In this document: positions 13,977-17,256 of the stretch, in pieces
Layout of the letters: each line of letters starts with the position of its first letter
Numbering within the stretch: the stretch's first letter is position 1
From: an uncultured Christensenellaceae bacterium
Lineage (GTDB): Bacteria; Bacillota; Clostridia; Christensenellales; Borkfalkiaceae
Direction: 5' to 3'
Length of the DNA stretch: 17,256 nt
Assembly: GCA_910587825.1 (NCBI GenBank)
Contig: CAJUNJ010000024.1
Coordinates: 1 to 17,256, forward strand
Translations under genes and position numbers: made by a program
Notes under the pieces: generated by a model
What the model was told of the DNA's origin: nothing
Database searches by the model: none
Seen by the model: only the letters and a program-made list of their open reading frames with translations

Positions 13977-14993
13977 TTACTTCAATTCAGCGAAGTATTT
14001 GATAGTTCTTACCATCTGTGACGTGTAAGAATTTTCGTTATCGTACCAGGATACAACTTTTACGAGAGTCGTACCGTCGCCGAGAGGCATACACTTCGTC
14101 TGGGTTGCATCGAACAACGAACCGTAGTTCATACCTACGACGTCGCTGGATACGATTTCTTCTTCGGTATATCCGTAAGAAGCCGAAGCAGCAGCCTTCA
14201 TTGCCTGATTTACAGCCTTAGCGTCAATGTCGCCTTCGCAGACAGCGATAAGCTGTGTAAGCGAACCGGTGGGTACGGGAACACGCTGTGCGCAACCGTC
14301 AAGCACGCCGTTGAGTTCGGGTATAACCAATCCGATAGCTTTTGCCGCGCCCGTCGAGTTGGGAACGATGTTAACGGCTGCGGCTCTTGCTCTTCTCAAA
14401 TCACCCTTTCTGTGGGGTCCGTCAAGAACCATCTGGTCGCCGGTATATGCGTGAATAGTGGTCATATAACCTTTCTTGATTTTGCAAAGCTTGTTAAGGG
14501 CGTCAGCCATAGGTGCAAGACAGTTGGTCGTGCAACTTGCCGCGGAAATAACCGTATCGCTTGCTTTCAAGGTCTTTTCGTTTACGCTGTAAACTACCGT
14601 GGGAAGGTCGTTGCCCGCGGGAGCGGAAATTACGCACTTCTTTGCGCCCGCTTTGATATGAGCGGATGCTTTTTCTTTCGAGCAGTAGAAACCGGTACAT
14701 TCGAGTACGACGTCAACGTCAAGGGCTTTCCAAGGAAGATTAATTGCATCTTTTTCTGCATAAATCTTAATCGTTTTGCCGTTAACGGTGATATTGTCTT
14801 CACCCGCAACTACGGATTCAGCGTACTTGTATCTGCCCTGAGCCGAGTCATACTTTAAAAGATGAGCAAGCATTTTGGGGCTTGTCAGGTCGTTGATAGC
14901 TACAATTTCATAACCGTCGGCGTCAAACATCTGTCTGAACGCAAGACGACCGATACGACCGAAACCGTTGATTGCTACTTTAACATTTGCCAT
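13977..14993 (-). CDS. gap: Glyceraldehyde-3-phosphate dehydrogenase, type I
   Basis: A 338-residue glycolytic enzyme that oxidises glyceraldehyde-3-phosphate with NAD+ and phosphate. The NAD-binding NGFGRIGR is at residues 10-17, the catalytic cysteine is C154 in SAASCTTNCLAP, and the partner histidine is in TTIHAYTGDQ. The C-terminal WYDNENSYTSQMVRT is the conserved subunit motif. The start is the ATG at 14993, where the family begins (MANVKVAINGFG) and a GGAGG lies 11 bases upstream; the in-frame extension to 15068 would cross the promoter. It has a strong promoter and is monocistronic, with no pgk or tpi adjacent. A fructose-bisphosphate aldolase gene diverges from it. Confidence 0.97.
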   Translation of the reverse strand: MANVKVAINGFGRIGRLAFRQMFDADGYEIVAINDLTSPKMLAHLLKYDSAQGRYKYAESVVAGEDNITVNGKTIKIYAEKDAINLPWKALDVDVVLECTGFYCSKEKASAHIKAGAKKCVISAPAGNDLPTVVYSVNEKTLKASDTVISAASCTTNCLAPMADALNKLCKIKKGYMTTIHAYTGDQMVLDGPHRKGDLRRARAAAVNIVPNSTGAAKAIGLVIPELNGVLDGCAQRVPVPTGSLTQLIAVCEGDIDAKAVNQAMKAAASASYGYTEEEIVSSDVVGMNYGSLFDATQTKCMPLGDGTTLVKVVSWYDNENSYTSQMVRTIKYFAELK

Positions 14994-15039
14994 AAAAAAT
15001 AATTCCTCCGAATTTTTATTTTTAATTTTACCGTAAACA

Positions 15040-15068
15040 AGTATACCAAATTTTTCCGTTTTAGTCAA
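15040..15068 (-). promoter_or_regulatory. Promoter of the GAPDH gene
   Basis: On the minus strand, TTGACT (15063-15068), a 17-base spacer and TATACT (15040-15045), with each box one base from consensus. It gives a leader of about 40 bases. The AT-rich region 15069-15215 between it and the aldolase promoter shows no further recognisable site. Confidence 0.82.
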
Positions 15069-15220
15069 CAGCTTTTTTAAAATTTGTTTAAACCGATAAT
15101 TTGATACTTATTCCGTTCTTTTTAATTATAAACCATATTTACCTCTTTGAAAAGTATTTTAACATATTTTTTCAAATGTTTTTTTATAATAAATTTTTTT
15201 GATTATTATTACGATTTGAC

Positions 15221-15249
15221 TTGAATTTTAAAGAGCAATGTCTTATACT
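15221..15249 (+). promoter_or_regulatory. Promoter of the aldolase gene
   Basis: TTGAAT (15221-15226), a 17-base spacer and TATACT (15244-15249). A TTGACT five bases further upstream would need a 22-base spacer and is less likely. The leader is about 30 bases. Confidence 0.7.
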
Positions 15250-15286
15250 TAAAATAAGAAATAAAATAAACTTTTCGGAGGTTCTT

Positions 15287-16153
15287 ATGGCACTGGTATC
15301 AGCAAAACAGATGCTTGAAAAAGCAAGGGACGGCAAATACGCCGTCGGACAGTTCAATATAAACAATCTTGAATGGACAAAATCCATTTTACAGACTGCA
15401 CAGGAACTTAACTCGCCCGTAATTCTCGGCGTGTCGGAAGGCGCAGGCAAGTATATGACTGGCTTTAAAACCGTTACCGCAATGGTAAAAGCTATGATTG
15501 AGGAGATGAATATCACCGTTCCCGTTGCGCTTCATCTTGACCACGGTTCCTACGAAGGATGTTATAAATGTATCGAAGCGGGCTTCTCTTCGATAATGTT
15601 TGACGGTTCGCACTTTCCCATTGATGAAAATATTGCAAAGACGAAAGAACTTGTCAAAGTCTGTGCGGAAAAAGGTTTAAGTCTTGAAGCCGAAGTCGGC
15701 TCTATCGGCGGCGAAGAAGACGGCGTTATAGGTCAGGGCGAATGCGCCGACCCCGACGAATGTAAAAAGATTGCAGATCTCGGCGTAGACATTCTTGCCG
15801 CCGGCATAGGCAATATCCACGGCAAATACCCCGCCAACTGGACGGGACTCCGCTTTGACGTCCTTGAAGCAATAAAGAAAAAGACGGGCGATATGCCCCT
15901 CGTCCTTCACGGCGGCACAGGTATTCCCACCGATATGATTAAAAAGGCAATTTCTCTCGGCGTTGCCAAAATAAACGTTAACACCGAATGCCAGCTTGCT
16001 TTCCAGGAAGCGACAAGAAAATATATACAAGAAGGCAAAGACCTTGTCGGCAAGGGCTTCGACCCCAGAAAACTTCTTGCTCCCGGCGCACAGGCAATTA
16101 AAGATACCGTTAAAGAAAAAATGGAAATTTTCGGAAGCATAAGTAAAGCGTAA
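15287..16153 (+). CDS. fba: Class II fructose-1,6-bisphosphate aldolase
   Basis: A 288-residue zinc-dependent aldolase that splits fructose-1,6-bisphosphate into dihydroxyacetone phosphate and glyceraldehyde-3-phosphate. HLDHGS at 83-88 holds the catalytic aspartate (D85) and a zinc histidine (H86). The other zinc ligands are expected at H178 (GIGNIHGKYP) and H208 (LVLHGGTG). MFDGSHFP near 104-111 and KINVNTEC are family phosphate and substrate motifs. The start is the ATG at 15287, where the family begins (MALVSAKQML), with GGAGG 5 bases upstream; the open frame continues upstream to 15221 but would cross the promoter. Tagatose- or ketose-bisphosphate aldolases share this fold and cannot be excluded, but FBA is by far the most likely. 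Confidence 0.94.
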   Translation: MALVSAKQMLEKARDGKYAVGQFNINNLEWTKSILQTAQELNSPVILGVSEGAGKYMTGFKTVTAMVKAMIEEMNITVPVALHLDHGSYEGCYKCIEAGFSSIMFDGSHFPIDENIAKTKELVKVCAEKGLSLEAEVGSIGGEEDGVIGQGECADPDECKKIADLGVDILAAGIGNIHGKYPANWTGLRFDVLEAIKKKTGDMPLVLHGGTGIPTDMIKKAISLGVAKINVNTECQLAFQEATRKYIQEGKDLVGKGFDPRKLLAPGAQAIKDTVKEKMEIFGSISKA

Positions 16154-16222
16154 AATAAAAAACAGCCTCCGCATAACGGTAATTCCCATTGGGAATATAA
16201 TAAAACGCAAATAAAAAGATTT

Positions 16223-16245
16223 AGGCATAGCGTTAAGCTGTGCCT
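16223..16245 (+). terminator. Terminator of the aldolase gene
   Basis: AGGCATAGC-GTTAA-GCTGTGCCT forms a 9-bp stem with one G-U pair, followed by TTTCTGTACTTTTTTT. A second, smaller hairpin (ATTCCC-ATT-GGGAAT, about 16183-16197) lies between it and the stop codon. Confidence 0.8.
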
Positions 16246-16270
16246 TTTCTGTACTTTTTTTCGTGGACGA

Positions 16271-16292
16271 ACTAGGCTACTCGTAGCCTAGT
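16271..16292. repeat. Perfect 10-bp palindrome at the edge of the AT-rich cassette
   Basis: ACTAGGCTAC-TC-GTAGCCTAGT: two perfect 10-base arms around two bases. No T-run follows on either strand, so it does not look like a terminator. It stands where moderate-GC housekeeping DNA changes to the AT-rich hydrolase gene. It may be a recombination or mobile-element end, or a protein-binding site; the sequence alone does not decide. Confidence 0.75.
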
Positions 16293-16334
16293 GAGATATA
16301 GATATGTTTTATATTTCCCGCAAAATTCAATCAG

Positions 16335-16363
16335 TTGCGCTCTTTCATTTTTCGTGATATAAT
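16335..16363 (+). promoter_or_regulatory. Promoter of the hydrolase gene
   Basis: TTGCGC (16335-16340), a 17-base spacer and TATAAT (16358-16363), preceded by TG one base upstream (an extended -10). The leader is about 28 bases. The gene therefore carries its own promoter. Confidence 0.75.
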
Positions 16364-16397
16364 GATTGTACGATAAACAGTAATTTATAGGTGTAAG

Positions 16398-17138
16398 ATG
16401 GAATATAAAGAATATGGTTCAAAGAATAAAGATATTATAATTTTATTGCATGGTGGTGGTCTTTCTTGGTGGAATTATATAGATGAAATAGGATTGCTTG
16501 AAGATGAATTTCACATAGTCATTCCTATACTAGATGGACATTCGAATAGCGATACAAATTTTACTTCTATTGAAAGTAATGCTTTAGAAATAATAAATTT
16601 TATAAATGATAATTATAATGGGAAAGTAAAACTAATTGGAGGGCTATCATTAGGAGGACAAATATTGTTAGAAATACTATCTAAAAATCCTAATATATGT
16701 GAATATGCTATTGTTGAAAGTGCTTTGACAATTCCTATGAAATTTACTTATAAAATGATAGCGCCAACATTTAATTTATTATATTGTTTAATAAGTAAAA
16801 AATGGTTTTCAAAACTACAGTTTAAAAGTTTAAAACTTAAAAACAGTTTGTTTGATATGTATTATGAAGATACTTGTAAAATTACAAAAGATAATTTAAT
16901 TGCTTTTATGAAGTCAAATTCTAGTTATGAAGTCAAAGATACTTTATCACATACTAGAGCAAAAGTTCTTGTATTAGTTGGAAGTAAAGAAAGACCTATT
17001 ATGAAAAAATCGGCAACTAAAATTGCTGATTTAATACCAAATAGTGAACTTGATGTATTACAAGGGTATTATCATGGGGATATTAGCATAAATCATGCAG
17101 ATGATTATGTTGAGAGGGTAAAAAGATTAGTTCGTTAA
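16398..17138 (+). CDS. Alpha/beta-fold hydrolase, probably acquired
   Basis: A 246-residue protein of the alpha/beta hydrolase superfamily. HGGG at 18-21 forms the oxyanion region, the nucleophile elbow is GLSLGG with S84, and the likely catalytic histidine is H226 in YYHGDIS. The usual acid before it is not an obvious aspartate; E198 in GSKERP is at about the right place. Such enzymes cleave esters, lactones or similar bonds; the substrate is unknown. There is no signal peptide, so it is cytoplasmic. The DNA is far more AT-rich than neighbouring genes (9 and 10 G+C in the 60-base blocks at 16561 and 16741, against 32 at 15721), which points to recent transfer. AGGTG lies 4 bases before the ATG, a modest ribosome site. 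Confidence 0.85.
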   Translation: MEYKEYGSKNKDIIILLHGGGLSWWNYIDEIGLLEDEFHIVIPILDGHSNSDTNFTSIESNALEIINFINDNYNGKVKLIGGLSLGGQILLEILSKNPNICEYAIVESALTIPMKFTYKMIAPTFNLLYCLISKKWFSKLQFKSLKLKNSLFDMYYEDTCKITKDNLIAFMKSNSSYEVKDTLSHTRAKVLVLVGSKERPIMKKSATKIADLIPNSELDVLQGYYHGDISINHADDYVERVKRLVR

Positions 17139-17178
17139 ATTTCAATTTATCTTTGAAAATAATGTGTATTTAAAAAAG

Positions 17179-17207
17179 CTCTCGAACGAAATGTCCGAGA
17201 GTTTTTT
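17179..17207 (+). terminator. Terminator of the hydrolase gene, abutting the right repeat
   Basis: CTCTCGAAC-GAAAT-GTCCGAGAG (one mismatch in the stem) followed by six T residues at 17202-17207, with a matching A-run upstream. The T-run is the first part of the right terminal repeat. Confidence 0.85.
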
Positions 17208-17256
17208 GTATAAAGAATACCACGCGATAGTCGCGTGGTTCAAAATAGGCTTAGCC
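17202..17256. repeat. Right copy of 55-bp inverted terminal repeat
   Basis: The exact reverse complement of bases 1-55. In this orientation it reads TTTTTT-GTATAAAGAATA, the hairpin CCACGCGA-TAG-TCGCGTGG, TTCAAAATA, and GGCTTAGCC. It begins directly at a terminator T-run, as does the left copy. Confidence 0.9.

Noticed and set aside
15069..15215. Hidden small gene or RNA between gap and fba
   Set aside because: The stretch is AT-rich with no ribosome site plus start, no GC stem and no tRNA-like fold; it appears to be spacer between two divergent promoters.
1..17256. A 17-kb transposon or linear plasmid bounded by terminal inverted repeats
   Set aside because: No transposase, recombinase or replication gene is present, and the content is core metabolism and translation. 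Inverted copies of a dispersed element at contig ends explain the repeats better.

Overview
The window looks like one chromosomal fragment from a strictly anaerobic, fermentative Firmicute (Clostridia-like). The evidence is bifunctional AdhE, an NfnAB-type transhydrogenase, a reverse rubrerythrin in place of catalase, purine-rich Shine-Dalgarno sites (GGAGG/AAGGAG), TTGACA-17-TATAAT promoters, and AT-rich spacers between genes of moderate GC. I cannot name a genus. Both ends carry the same 55-base sequence in opposite orientation, exact to the last base. The piece therefore looks like a complete assembly contig that stops at two inverted copies of one dispersed element, not a random cut.

Layout, left to right. 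(1) 1-3191: a minus-strand operon reading toward the left end: a small unknown gene that appears leaderless, nfnA, nfnB, then a 142-residue unknown, closed by a strong hairpin that touches the terminal repeat. (2) 3162-6720: adhE followed 15 bases later by an APH-fold kinase, with two possible promoters and palindromic or repeated DNA upstream. (3) 6744-8880: three minus-strand genes of different kinds: a membrane-bound XRE regulator with an internally duplicated domain, a YihY/BrkB membrane protein, and a 116-residue protein with 27 cysteines. (4) 8949-9667: an AT-rich divergent pair, a small XRE repressor and an unknown 129-residue protein, with two matching operator-like palindromes placed over the promoter of the unknown gene. 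(5) 9733-16245: housekeeping and stress genes: reverse rubrerythrin, a HAD phosphatase with argS, divergent ychF, GAPDH, and divergent class II aldolase. (6) 16246-17256: a very AT-rich alpha/beta hydrolase gene with its own promoter and terminator, preceded by a perfect palindrome. It looks acquired and lies next to the right terminal repeat.

How the parts fit: GAPDH, aldolase, AdhE and NfnAB belong to the same economy, in which glycolysis makes NADH, AdhE reoxidises it to ethanol, and NfnAB balances NADH, NADPH and reduced ferredoxin. Rubrerythrin removes peroxide. ArgS and YchF serve translation. The accessory parts are the XRE/unknown switch, the cysteine-rich protein, the two unknown genes in the nfn operon, and the hydrolase cassette. 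I see no transposase, integrase, CRISPR array, tRNA or rRNA. No stretch over 300 bases lacks a gene; the larger spacers (1-177, 6579-6786, 8783-8948, 15069-15286, 16154-16397) hold the promoters, terminators and palindromes listed, and otherwise show nothing I can interpret.
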